From the NCBI GenBank assembly GCA_016715765.1, contig JADJZJ010000039.1, positions 1-27,145 of the forward strand: a stretch of 27,145 nt of DNA. Direction: 5' to 3'. The notes beneath the pieces are model-generated. The model saw only the letters and a list, made by a program, of their open reading frames with translations. It was not told the DNA's origin and ran no database searches. Within the stretch, counting starts at the first letter, position 1. Each line of letters starts with the position of its first letter. Positions 15,889-23,950 of this stretch are shown in pieces. The DNA comes from Opitutaceae bacterium. Lineage in GTDB: Bacteria > Verrucomicrobiota > Verrucomicrobiia > Opitutales > Opitutaceae. Made by a program: the position numbers and the translations under genes.

Positions 15889-16827
15889 ATGCCCCGTCCC
15901 ACCCGCCGCACCGACTTCACCGTCCCGCCCGAACTTGCCGCCCGCGGCCTGGGTCGCGGCCGGCTCGTGCTCGGCCTCGCCGGGCTCGGGGGCGCATGGA
16001 AACCCGTCGACCCTGGCGAATCAGTCGCGACCGTCCTCCACGCGCTCGAACACGGCATCGACGCCTTTGATCCGGCCCCGGCCTACGGCGAGGCGGAAAA
16101 AGTTCTCGCCCGTGCCCTCGCTCAGTGGCGTGGCCCGCGTCCCATCATCAGCACCAAGGTCGGACGGCTCCCCGCCCGCGACGCGCACGAGTTCGGCTTC
16201 GATCACACCCCCGCCGGCCTGCGCGCCAGCCTGGAGCGCAGCCTGGAAATCCTCGGCCTGCCCCAGGTGGATCTTCTCTACCTGCACGAGCCGGAGTACG
16301 TGACGCCCGCCGATCGTCCGCGCGTCGTCGAGACGCTGCGCCAGCTGCAGGCCGACGGTCTCGCCCGCAAACTCGGACTCGCCGGCGGCTTCGGCGAGGG
16401 CTGGGACGGCATCCTGGAAACCGGCATCTTCGAGATCGTCATGCTTTTCCGGCGCCTTGACCCCGTCATATTCGACGGGCTGGCCGCCGACCTGCCGCGC
16501 CTCCGGCAGGCCGGGGTGCTGGTCTATGGCGCGAGTCCGCTGCACATGGGCCTGCTCGGATCGCGGTTCGATGAATTCGTGCGCGAACGGCCGGATTGGG
16601 TGTGGGGTCCGCAGATTGACCGAGCGATCCGGTTGAAAGCCCTCGCGGATAAAAACGGCCTCACGCTCCGCGAACTGGCGCATCGCTTCATGTTCGGTAT
16701 CGGCGAACTTGATCGCATCGTCATCGGCGCGAGCAACCTGGCGGAGCTGTCCACCGCGCTGGCCGACTTTGAGGCGGGTCCGTTGCCGGAGGAGATGTTT
16801 GCGGCGGTAGTAGCGGGTAGTGAGTAA
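15889..16827 (+). CDS. Aldo/keto reductase, aldose 1-dehydrogenase-like
   Basis: The 312-residue product has the AKR catalytic tetrad D61 (DAFDPAPAYG), Y66, K90 (ISTKVG) and H133 (LYLHEPE), and the cofactor-binding C-terminal segment IVIGASNLAELSTAL (about 283-297). The FDPAPAYG and STKVGR motifs resemble D-threo-aldose (L-fucose) 1-dehydrogenases. Oxidation of an aldose to its lactone would fit the neighbouring SDR and dehydratase-type enzymes. The last residues and the TAA stop lie in a repeat (GCGGCGGTAGTAGCG...), the same 15-mer found at the end of the TonB-domain gene at 17990. The ATG is preceded by TCCTCCTCCGCCC, with no Shine-Dalgarno. Confidence 0.85.
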   Translation: MPRPTRRTDFTVPPELAARGLGRGRLVLGLAGLGGAWKPVDPGESVATVLHALEHGIDAFDPAPAYGEAEKVLARALAQWRGPRPIISTKVGRLPARDAHEFGFDHTPAGLRASLERSLEILGLPQVDLLYLHEPEYVTPADRPRVVETLRQLQADGLARKLGLAGGFGEGWDGILETGIFEIVMLFRRLDPVIFDGLAADLPRLRQAGVLVYGASPLHMGLLGSRFDEFVRERPDWVWGPQIDRAIRLKALADKNGLTLRELAHRFMFGIGELDRIVIGASNLAELSTALADFEAGPLPEEMFAAVVAGSE

Positions 16828-16938
16828 GGTCAGCAGCGGGCGCTAGGGTTCCACAGCGCCAACGGCGCGCGCCATTTCAACCTGGGCCTCCGGCTCGCAC
16901 CCATGCTCGCTACTCACCACCCGCTACTCGCTACCCGC
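16806..16938. repeat. TAGCGGGTAGTGAGTA / GCTACTCACCACCCGCTAC inverted repeat element
   Basis: The left arm 16806-16827 overlaps the aldo/keto reductase stop. The right arm 16909-16938 is a run of GCTAC(T/C)C(A/G)C units. Between them is a CAGCGCCAACGGCGC hairpin. Related copies lie at 17986-18007, 19708-19739 and 19760-19791. The rest of the gap, to 17033, has GC-rich palindromes (CCCGG/CCGGG) and no gene. Confidence 0.75.
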
Positions 16939-17033
16939 CACCCGTCACAATCATCTTTCACGCCGAAACGCCCGGTCCGGCCCCGGGTGAATTTTCGTGT
17001 TTCTTCACGGCCGGGCCCGGCTAGTCTGGCCGA

Positions 17034-17990
17034 ATGCAATTCCTGCGTGCCCGCACCTGTTTACGTGGCATGATTGGCGGCCGCGGCATCCGTTGGTTTT
17101 TTGCCGGGTTGCTGCTGGCCGGTTCGATGGCACCGGCGTGGAGCGCGCGGAAGGCGGATGGCAAGCAACTCAAGCTCTACACCAAACCCGGATCACCCGA
17201 CCAGATCGGGTATATCATCTTCGAGAGTTTCTGGGATCCGGCGGGGAACTGCGTCGGCATCCGGCAATTTGATACCGAACCTGGCTTCGGGCAGGTGGCG
17301 GCAAAGGTCGCGGAAAAATGGGAACACCGCCGCCCGCCGGTCATGCGCGCCGGGCGACCCGTGTCCGCCCGCATGGTCGAACCCCTGGTTTTCAACCTGC
17401 CGAACTCCTCGCCCTTCGACCCGTTCAGCAATCCGCACCTGTTCGTCCCTTCGCTGGTGGAGGATCCGCAACGCGCCCCGGACGCCCCGCCCGCGGTGGT
17501 TTGGGCGGAAGTGGAAGTGAACGTCAAAGGGCAGGCCGTGGGGGTCAGGAATGCGCCGGCCGGGCAGGGGGAACTCCTGCTGGCGGCGGCGAAGTCCTGG
17601 CGCTTCATGCCGGCCCGGGACAACAGCGAGCCGGCGGCGGGCGTGCTGAAGACGCCGTTCATTCTGGTCAGTCCTACCACCGGCTCGCCGGGGGAGGCTT
17701 ACACCGGTCCCGAAGTGTTGCATCAAGAGCCGCCGGAGTATTCCCCCCGTCTGCGTGAACAGGGAATCGGCGGGGTCGTGGTGATTGGTCTTTGGATCAG
17801 CCCTGAAGGCCGGCCGGTGGCCGTGCGGGTGCAGCAGAGCGAAAACAAGAAGTTCAACAAGCCCGCCATGGAGGCGGCCCGCAAATGCCGGTTCCAACCC
17901 GCCCGCCGCGGAGGCCTGCCGGAATGGACTTACGTGGAGCTGGAATTCAGCTTCGATCCCGCGTCCCGCGAAACCGGGGGGCGGCGGTAG
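17034..17990 (+). CDS. Secreted protein with about three TonB C-terminal (TonB_C) domains
   Basis: The 318-residue product has a long signal or membrane segment (about 20-38, ending PAWSA). Three TonB_C-like units follow: a degenerate one at about 58-120 (GYIIFESFWDPAGNCVGIRQ...), a second at 148-212 (VWAEVEVNVKGQAVGV...AAKSWRFMPARD), and a canonical one at 230-307 (PPEYSPRLREQGIGGVV...AARKCRFQPARRGG...YVELEFSF). Single TonB_C domains contact the TonB box of outer-membrane receptors. No proline-rich linker and no ExbB/D neighbours are present, so this is not a standard energy-transducing TonB. The stop TAG is inside a repeat copy. Confidence 0.75.
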   Translation: MQFLRARTCLRGMIGGRGIRWFFAGLLLAGSMAPAWSARKADGKQLKLYTKPGSPDQIGYIIFESFWDPAGNCVGIRQFDTEPGFGQVAAKVAEKWEHRRPPVMRAGRPVSARMVEPLVFNLPNSSPFDPFSNPHLFVPSLVEDPQRAPDAPPAVVWAEVEVNVKGQAVGVRNAPAGQGELLLAAAKSWRFMPARDNSEPAAGVLKTPFILVSPTTGSPGEAYTGPEVLHQEPPEYSPRLREQGIGGVVVIGLWISPEGRPVAVRVQQSENKKFNKPAMEAARKCRFQPARRGGLPEWTYVELEFSFDPASRETGGRR

Positions 17991-18160
17991 TAGCGAGTAG
18001 CGAGTAGGATTCCTGCAGCGCCGAAGGCGCGCCCTATCACAGCCTGGGGCAACGCCCCAGGTTTGATATGCAATTGATGACGAGGGCTGAAAGCCCGCCC
18101 CATGGTCCGGGCCTTCAGCCCTTGCGATCTGCGGACCGATGATTCCTGGGGCGTTGCCCC
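17986..18160. repeat. Composite hairpin repeat region with one copy of a 30-bp direct repeat
   Basis: In order: a TAGTAGCGAGTAGCGAGTAG copy (17988-18007), a CAGCGCCGAAGGCGC hairpin, CCTGGGGCAACGCCCCAGG (18043-18061), GGGCTGAAAGCCC / GGGCCTTCAGCCC, then the 30-bp string starting GCGGACCGATGATTCC (18131-18160), which recurs identically at 19618-19647. The stretch 18161-18500 has no gene I can support. Confidence 0.75.
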
Positions 18161-18499
18161 ACGGTTGCCGTTGGGTGACCCGGGCACTGCCGCGGCGGGG
18201 GTGGCATCGACGGCTGGTTTCTGCGTCGGATCGCCGCCGTCGGGGCTGCCTTGCGGGCCGTCCCAAGCCAGCGAAGCCGCGGCCTTGATGGGCTGTGCGA
18301 GGATGTTGTGCGCTGCGGTTTTCGGGGCCAGGGCGTGGGCGGGGTCTTCGCAATATGCGGTTGTGTGGTGATATGACCTATGTCGACGAACGGGGAGCAT
18401 TCTCGTTGTTCGCCGCCGGCTTGGCGCTCGCGGTCGAAAACCTTCGGTTCTGAAGGCGCCGGGCCGGCCGGCGGGGGATGCGTGGATTTCCTGCACGAT

Positions 18500-19612
18500 G
18501 GCATTCAACGGCTCCGCCGCGCCACCCGCCGATGCCCCCCCGGCTGCTCAGGCGCCTGGTTGCGGTCCGGCGCTGAAAGCCGGCCAGGGGGCGGCTCTGG
18601 GCCCGCATCTGCCCCGATCGTTTGGGCAAAGTCGCCCTGGTGCCGCGGGTATCCCGTTGCCGTCCGATGCGCCCGGGCACCTCGTCAACGATCGAAACCA
18701 GCGGGTTGCCCCGCGCGCCGCGGCGGCCTGCCGGTGGCGGCAGAACTGGAGATACCCTTCATCCTGGGTCGGAGCATGAAAATCGATGTCGTGGATGAGG
18801 CGAACACCCCGCCGCGCCTTATGAAGCTGGTTAATCCGGGCATCGCGGCGCTCTCCGTGGCGAACGGACTCAAGGGAACGTGCTCCTGGCACCGGTGGAT
18901 GCCGCGAGAGGTGGCAAGGCCCGGATTCGCTCGCTCAGCACCCGGTGCTGGATAACGTCTAAAGTGGAAATATCGCCGGCGGTACGCGGCGGTTCGGTCG
19001 CGGGCTATCAGCTCGATCGCCGCTCGATCGCAGGGGCGGTCAATCCGGCGCCAGATCGAGGGCCGCGACGGCAGGTCGCCTCGCCCGAATTGTGATGTGC
19101 CGGCAGATGTCGGTTCGGGGTGCCGGTATATTGCGCCGTGCCGGCGTGCGGGGCGCGGTCGGTGGTCGGGCGGATGGCCGGGTCGTTCTTCCGGGTGTTC
19201 GCGGGAATTCGGTCGGTTGGGGTTTGTGGGCTGAGGAATGGCCGGGCCGACGATCGCGGCACTTCCCGCGCGAGATGCTCGGTTTCTGCGGGGGGGCGGG
19301 TGCTGCGGGGCGGGCCCGCGATCGTCCTCGGAAGCTCGATGTTCGCTTGTGCCGGATCGTCCATTTCCGGTCATGCTGAGAAACCGGGTGCATAGTGGGG
19401 CGGCCGTGGTGGAGACACTGGTTGATGAAAAGGGCCTGGCGCGGCTGCCGCGCATCATTTCTGCCAGCGCCCCGGAATTTGGGTATGCCGCGGTACAGGC
19501 GGTCAGCACCTGGCGCTTTGATCCACCGAAACGCGGCGGCAAGAAGGCGGTTGTCCGGTTGCGGGTCCCCATTGAATTCGGCCCGGGCGCGGTTGTCCCA
19601 ACGACCCAATAA
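18500..19612 (+). pseudogene. Decayed multi-TonB_C-domain gene
   Basis: Pieces of TonB_C domains appear in different frames. About 18724-18775 gives RGGLPVAAELEIPFIL, a typical domain end. About 18781-18877 continues VVDEANTPPRLMKLVNP and then LSVANGLKG. A frame change follows, and about 18883-18945 gives LLAPVDAARGGKARIRSLS. About 19350-19612 is a nearly complete domain: LRNRVHSGAAVVETLVDEKG, ISASAPEFGYAAVQAVSTWRFDPPKR, ending in a stop at 19612. Upstream, an IET...(W)R(V)AP string is out of frame with what follows it. Several indels are needed, so this is a relic of a paralogue of the genes at 17034 and 21384. Limits are approximate; 18960-19340 is unrecognisable. Confidence 0.6.
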
Positions 19613-19617
19613 ACCTA

Positions 19618-19791
19618 GCGGACCGATGATTCCTGGGGCGTTGCCCCGGGCTATTATGCCGGGCCGTTGGCCCTAGAGACAGTCCCGGGCCTCCGGCCCT
19701 CACTCATGCTCGCTACCCACTACCCGCTACTCGCTACTTCCCCCCGGCCCTCACTCCATGCTCGCTACCCGCTACCCGCTACTCACTACTT
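19618..19791. repeat. Second 30-bp direct-repeat copy plus GCTACTCGCTACCC repeats
   Basis: The copy at 19618-19647 is identical over 30 bp to 18131-18160 and contains the GGGGCGTTGCCCC hairpin. CCGGGCCGTTGGCCC and GGGCCTCCGGCCC hairpins follow. Two arrays of GCTACCC/GCTACTC units lie at 19708-19739 and 19760-19791, each preceded by CATGCTC or a close variant. No gene lies between 19613 and 19807. Confidence 0.8.
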
Positions 19792-19807
19792 TTCCCCTCC
19801 CACCTTC

Positions 19808-21223
19808 ATGATCGCCCTTCGCTCCGCCGTCCTCAGTCACATCCCGCTCAGGGCCCGCATGCCCTTCCGCTACGGCATCGCGACGATGACCGAGGTCACG
19901 CACATCTTCCTGCGCCTCGAATTCGATTTTGCCGGCCGCACCGAAACCGGCCTGGCCGCCGACCACCTGCCGCCGAAATGGTTCACCAAGGATCCCAACC
20001 GCGCGCTGCATGAGGAGGTCGACGAGATGCTCGCCGTCATCCGCGCCGCCGTCGGCCATGCCCGCGCGATCCGGGCCGCGACCCCCTTCGCCTTCTGGCG
20101 CGAACTCTACACCGCACAGGCGGCCTGGGGCGCCGCGCAGAAGATTCCGCCGCTGCTCGCGCAGTTCGGCACCTCGCTGGTCGAGCGCGCCCTGCTGGAC
20201 GCGTTTTGCCGCGCGCGCGGTGTCACCCTCGCCACCGCGCTCCACGGCAACATCCTCGGCCTCGATCTCGGCACCCTGCACCCCAGCCTGGCGGGGACCA
20301 CGGCGCACGACTGGCTGCCGGCCTCGCCGCCGACCGAGGTGTTTGCCCGCCACACCGTCGGCCTGTCCGATCCGATCACCGACGAGGAAATCCCCGCCGA
20401 CGAGCGCGTGACCGACGGTCTCCCGCAGTCCCTCGTCGCCTGCATCCGTTTCTACGGCCTCAGCCACTTCAAGCTGAAGATCAACGGCGACGCCCCGCGC
20501 GACCACGCGCGTCTGGCCCGCATGGCCGGGGTCTTCGCCCGCGAGTGTCGCGGCGGGTACGCCTATTCGCTCGACGGCAACGAGAGCTTCCACGAGGTCG
20601 CGGCCTTCGCCGACTATGTCCGCGACCTGCAGGCCGGCGTGGGTGACGCCGCCTTCTGGTCCCGCCTGCTCTTCATCGAGCAGCCCTGGCACCGCGACGT
20701 GGCGCTCACGCCCGCCATCGGCGCGCTCGCCCGCGCCTGGCCCAACCGGCCGCCGATCATCATCGACGAGTCCGACGCCGAACTCACCAGCCTGCCCACC
20801 GCGCTCAACCTCGGATATGCCGGCACGAGCCACAAGAACTGCAAGGGCATCTTCAAGGGCGTGGCCAACGCCTGCCTCCTCGCCCGCCGCCGCGCGGTCG
20901 GACTGCCCGCGATGCTCAGCGGCGAGGACCTCTCCAACGTCGGCCCCGTCGCGCTCCTCCAGGATCTCGCCGCCGCCGCCACCCTCGGCGTCACCAGCAT
21001 CGAGCGCAACGGCCACCACTACTTCGCCGGCCTGAGCCAGTTTCCCGCGTCGGTGCAGGCGCACATCCTCGAGCACCACGGCGACCTCTACACCCGCAGC
21101 GCCGCCGGCTGGCCGCGCCTCGACGTCAGGGACGGCCGCCTGCAGATCGGCTCCGTCCTCGCCGCTCCCTTCGGCTACGAAGGGGAGCTGGATCTGTCGG
21201 GTTTGGAGTCCGTAGTGGTTTGA
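19808..21223 (+). CDS. Enolase-superfamily enzyme (muconate cycloisomerase-like barrel), 471 aa
   Basis: The 471-residue product is about 100 residues longer than usual for the superfamily. It has K222-L-K224 (HFKLKINGD), D256 (YSLDGNESF), E291 (LFIEQPWHR), D320/E321 (IIIDESDAE) and a following lysine in TSHKNCKGIFKG (K343 or K346). This Lys-Asp-Glu-Asp-Lys order is that of the muconate lactonizing/dipeptide epimerase side, unlike the His-type enzyme at 13623. The substrate is unknown. ATG 19808 is chosen because MIALRSAVLSHIPLR starts the capping domain, and the longer in-frame extension is repeat sequence. The leader is CCCCTCCCACCTTC, with no Shine-Dalgarno. Confidence 0.8.
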   Translation: MIALRSAVLSHIPLRARMPFRYGIATMTEVTHIFLRLEFDFAGRTETGLAADHLPPKWFTKDPNRALHEEVDEMLAVIRAAVGHARAIRAATPFAFWRELYTAQAAWGAAQKIPPLLAQFGTSLVERALLDAFCRARGVTLATALHGNILGLDLGTLHPSLAGTTAHDWLPASPPTEVFARHTVGLSDPITDEEIPADERVTDGLPQSLVACIRFYGLSHFKLKINGDAPRDHARLARMAGVFARECRGGYAYSLDGNESFHEVAAFADYVRDLQAGVGDAAFWSRLLFIEQPWHRDVALTPAIGALARAWPNRPPIIIDESDAELTSLPTALNLGYAGTSHKNCKGIFKGVANACLLARRRAVGLPAMLSGEDLSNVGPVALLQDLAAAATLGVTSIERNGHHYFAGLSQFPASVQAHILEHHGDLYTRSAAGWPRLDVRDGRLQIGSVLAAPFGYEGELDLSGLESVVV

Positions 21224-21251
21224 CCGCAGCCAAAAAAATAAACGCCCAGGA

Positions 21252-21323
21252 AACGCTAATCTGCGCTAATCGACGCTGATTCTGAACCGGTCAGGATTAG
21301 CGATGATTAGCGCAGATTAGCGT
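21252..21323. repeat. 72-bp inverted repeat AACGCTAATCTGCGCTAATC type
   Basis: The left arm 21252-21281 and the right arm 21294-21323 are near-complementary and consist of CGCTAAT / ATTAGCG units. The gap 21224-21383 holds nothing else recognised. Confidence 0.85.
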
Positions 21324-21383
21324 TCTCTTCAGGACGTCCACCTTCCCGCTTGATTCATCCGGCGCAAAAACGAATCTGACCCC

Positions 21384-22775
21384 ATGGGCCGATTGCTCCG
21401 CTCCTGTTTTCTGGCGTCGTGGTTGATGGTCTGGCCGGTCGTATTGCCGGCCCTGGCCCAGGAGGGCGCCCCGGCCGGCGATCTCGTCATCGATGCCGAG
21501 ACGACGCTGGCCGACGCGGTGCCGCCGGAATGGTCCGGCGCCCTGCGCGATGCCCTGGGCAATCACACCGTGCACCTGCGCGTGATCATTGATGCCACCG
21601 GCGCCGTGACCGGTGTGCGCGTGCTGGATCCCGCCGACCCGCGACTGGTCGAGCCCTGGACCAAGGCCGTGCAGGCCTGGCGCTTCCGTCCCGCCCTGCA
21701 GGCCGGCAACCCGGTGGCGACCTGCGTTGACCTGCACACGCCGGCCGTCTGGCCGAAGCCGCCGAAAGCCCGACGCGGCACCCTGCCGCCCGCGCCCCCG
21801 GTGTCCATTGATTCCATCCCGCCAACCAAACCGCAGCCCAAGGTCACGCCCCCGGGGCATTATCCGGACATCCTGGTGAAACGGCTGCTCCGGGGAGAGG
21901 CCGTTTTCAAGTGCCTGGTGGGCACCGACGGACGCGCGCGTTCCTGCCGGATCGTGGGCGCGAACCATCCGGATTTCGTGCAACCGGCGCTGGCGGCGCT
22001 CGCCGAATGGGTGTTCGAACCGGCGCGCCAGGGCGATCTGGCCATTGCGGCCGAAGCGGAGGGCCTGATGACCTTCGACCAGTTGCCCGCGAGCCGGGCC
22101 GAGATGCTGGCGGCGAACGACCTGACCGCGCCCGACGGCCAGCCGCCTGCGCTGCAACCCGAGCCGGTCACTTTGCTCGACCCGGTCTGGCCCTATGATG
22201 AGGCCATGAAGGGCGACGCCGGCTGGGCGGTGGCGGAATTCACCGTCTCGAACCGCGGCGCCGTGACCGAGATTGAAATCAAGGAAGCGTCCGCCGCGCC
22301 CTATGGTTCGGCGGTGGCTGCCGCCGTGCAGCACGGTCAGTTCGTGCCCGCCGTGCAGGCCGGCCGGCACGAGCCCGTCCGCCTCCGCTGGCGGGCGACC
22401 TTTGCGGTCGTCGCCCCGGGCGCGGAGGATGTCACCGACCCGCGCCAGCGCGTGTTGCAGGCCATGCGGCAGGGCGCCATCGGCGGCGCGAAGGGCCTGG
22501 ATGAAAAACTCACGCCCCTCTTTCGTGTGCAGCCGCTCTATCCGCCCGCGCTGCTGGCGCGGGATCGTCCGTCCGGCACGGCGGAGGTTGAATGCATCAT
22601 TGATCGCACCGGCCGGGTGCGGCTGCCCCGGATCGTCGCGGCCTCGGACGAGGCGTTCGGCTGGGCCGCGGCCACCGCGTTGTCCGCGTGGGTGTTTCAA
22701 GCGCCCATGCGCGCCGGCGAGCCGGTGGATGTCCGGGTGCGCATCCCCTTCAGGTTCGTCCCGCCGCCGCTGTGA
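21384..22775 (+). CDS. Secreted protein with four tandem TonB_C domains
   Basis: The 463-residue product has a signal peptide (1-25; hydrophobic core CFLASWLMVWPVVLPALA). Four TonB_C-like domains follow at about 57-120 (HLRVIIDATGAVTGVRV...AVQAWRFRPA), 155-228 (HYPDILVKRLLRGEAVFKCLV...LAEWVFEPAR), 262-345 (AVAEFTVSNRGAVTEIEI...GQFVPAVQ) and 380-457 (PLYPPALLARDRPSGTAEVECII...LSAWVFQAP). Single domains end in the W-x-F-x-P core strand. There is no transmembrane anchor after the signal peptide and no ExbB/D neighbour, so a periplasmic binding or scaffolding role is more likely than energy transduction; this is inference. It lies upstream of the sigma/FecR/receptor set, separated by repeats. Confidence 0.8.
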   Translation: MGRLLRSCFLASWLMVWPVVLPALAQEGAPAGDLVIDAETTLADAVPPEWSGALRDALGNHTVHLRVIIDATGAVTGVRVLDPADPRLVEPWTKAVQAWRFRPALQAGNPVATCVDLHTPAVWPKPPKARRGTLPPAPPVSIDSIPPTKPQPKVTPPGHYPDILVKRLLRGEAVFKCLVGTDGRARSCRIVGANHPDFVQPALAALAEWVFEPARQGDLAIAAEAEGLMTFDQLPASRAEMLAANDLTAPDGQPPALQPEPVTLLDPVWPYDEAMKGDAGWAVAEFTVSNRGAVTEIEIKEASAAPYGSAVAAAVQHGQFVPAVQAGRHEPVRLRWRATFAVVAPGAEDVTDPRQRVLQAMRQGAIGGAKGLDEKLTPLFRVQPLYPPALLARDRPSGTAEVECIIDRTGRVRLPRIVAASDEAFGWAAATALSAWVFQAPMRAGEPVDVRVRIPFRFVPPPL

Positions 22776-22807
22776 AGCGCGCCCTGGGCGGTGCAGGGCT
22801 CCCAAAC

Positions 22808-23106
22808 AGTGCTGGCTGAAGGCCAGCACTACGAATCGTGCGCGGGCGAAAACGTAGACGTAGCGTCCCGGCCGGCTAGAAATCAATGCGCCTGCGCATC
22901 ACGACCAAACGAAGTCCCGTACCCTACCAGCGGTATCACGGCTTCAGGTGGCGGGTCTGGACCCGCCTATTGACGCTTCATCCGCAGTTATCGTCCCACT
23001 GCAGGTCTGACCTGCAATCCGTCATACGTGGCGCGGAACTGCCTCACCCACCGGCGCAGGGTTCAAACCAGTGCTGGCTGAAGGCCAGCACTACGAATCG
23101 TGCGCG
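22808..23106. repeat. Pair of identical 38-bp direct repeats with internal hairpins
   Basis: Copies at 22808-22845 and 23069-23106 are identical over 38 bp, each holding the stem-loop GTGCTGGCTGAAGGCCAGCAC followed by TACGAATCGTGCGCG. Between them are the hairpins GGCGGGTCTGGACCCGCC (22950-22967) and TGCAGGTCTGACCTGCA (23000-23016). No gene is supported in 22776-23182. Confidence 0.85.
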
Positions 23107-23119
23107 ATTCCCGAAATTC

Positions 23120-23155
23120 CTTTAACGGAAAATCCCCACCCGGGTGTATAAGGGG
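23120..23155 (+). promoter_or_regulatory. Candidate ECF-sigma promoter upstream of the sigma factor gene
   Basis: CTTTAACGGAAAATCCC (23120-23136) is identical over 17 bp to 25495-25511 upstream of the TonB-dependent receptor gene. At the same distance downstream both sites have a GGG(T/G)(G/T)T(A/T)... block. GGAAAAT resembles the -35 element of iron-starvation-type ECF promoters. This suggests autoregulation of the sigma gene. Confidence 0.6.
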
Positions 23156-23182
23156 GTTGAGCCACCCTCACGACGCCGTCCC

Positions 23183-23713
23183 ATGCCCCCGCCCGATTCC
23201 GAACTCGCCCGCTGGTTTGCCGAGGAAGTGCAGCCGCACGAACCGGCGCTGCGGGCCTGGCTGCGGTCGCGGTTCCCGACGCTTGCCGACGCCGATGACC
23301 TTGTGCAGGAAGCCTATGCGCGGCTGCTCAAGGTGCGCGAGACCGGCTCCGTGGCCTGCGCCCGGGCCTTCCTTTTCGTCACGGCCCGCAATCTCGCCCT
23401 CAATCATCTCCGGCACCTGCGGCACGAGCATCCCGGGGCGATCACGGAAACCGACACCTCGGGGGTCCTGGATGAGGGCGCGGCCATTCCCGATGCCATC
23501 GCCCGCGCCGAGGACCTCCAGCTTTTGATCCACGCCATCCAGGCCCTGCCCGACCGCTGCCGCCAGGTGCTCACCCTGCGCAAGATCTACGGCCTTTCCC
23601 AAAAGGAGACCGCCGACCGCCTCGGCATCGCCGAGCACACCGTCGAGGCGCAGGGCGCCATCGGTCTCCGCAAGTGCATCGAATTTTTCCGCCGCCACGG
23701 CCACCGCCCATGA
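23183..23713 (+). CDS. FecI-like ECF RNA polymerase sigma factor
   Basis: The 176-residue product has a sigma-70 region 2 (about 22-90) with the core-binding helix ADADDLVQEAYARLL (35-49) and ARAFLFVTARNLALNHLR (60-77), and a region 4 helix-turn-helix (about 115-170) with LPDRCRQVLTLRKIYGLSQKETADRLGIAEHTVE (122-155). It pairs with the downstream FecR and TonB-dependent receptor in the usual cell-surface-signalling order. ATG 23183 is favoured over an in-frame start at 23144, because residues upstream do not resemble the family and the candidate promoter would overlap them. The 3' end is followed by 337 bp, unusually far, before fecR; a repeat element sits there. Confidence 0.9.
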   Translation: MPPPDSELARWFAEEVQPHEPALRAWLRSRFPTLADADDLVQEAYARLLKVRETGSVACARAFLFVTARNLALNHLRHLRHEHPGAITETDTSGVLDEGAAIPDAIARAEDLQLLIHAIQALPDRCRQVLTLRKIYGLSQKETADRLGIAEHTVEAQGAIGLRKCIEFFRRHGHRP

Positions 23714-23839
23714 ACCCCGAATTTTTGCCGCAAAAGGGCACAGAAAAACTAACCGCGATTGAAGCTCTGGATGAGCTCATAAGCGCACGGACAAGTAGCG
23801 GCATCATGGCAGCATTCGCCCAAGCCTCGAGGCATTGGA

Positions 23840-23950
23840 TTAACCACAAAGAACACAAAAATCCAGGGGCGGATGAATCGTTCGAGGCCCTTATAAGGGC
23901 GCGGGAGACTTCCACCAACCGGACGGAAACTTTGTGTTCTTTGTGGTTAA
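23840..23950. repeat. 111-bp element with perfect 20-bp TTAACCACAAAGAACACAAA ends
   Basis: The arms 23840-23859 and 23931-23950 are exact 20-bp reverse complements. The interior carries the palindrome GCCCTTATAAGGGC followed by GACTTCC...CCGGACGGAAA, matching the element at 14763-14875 in order and sequence. It splits the sigma and FecR genes. An open frame from 23710 to 24054 covers it but is repeat-derived and not supported as a gene. Confidence 0.9.

Noticed and set aside
17193..18353. Minus-strand open frame of 386 codons
   Set aside because: Covers the TonB_C gene in antisense and extends into hairpin repeats; strings like QPWGNAPG are repeat translations.
18500..19380. Intact gene in the 18.4-19.1 kb stretch
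   Set aside because: No single frame carries a whole domain; TonB_C fragments change frame several times, so it was called a pseudogene.
19708..19791. Possible CRISPR-like array of GCTACCC/GCTACTC units
   Set aside because: Units are about 7 bp with no spacers, no cas genes nearby, and the same units recur in other intergenic repeats.
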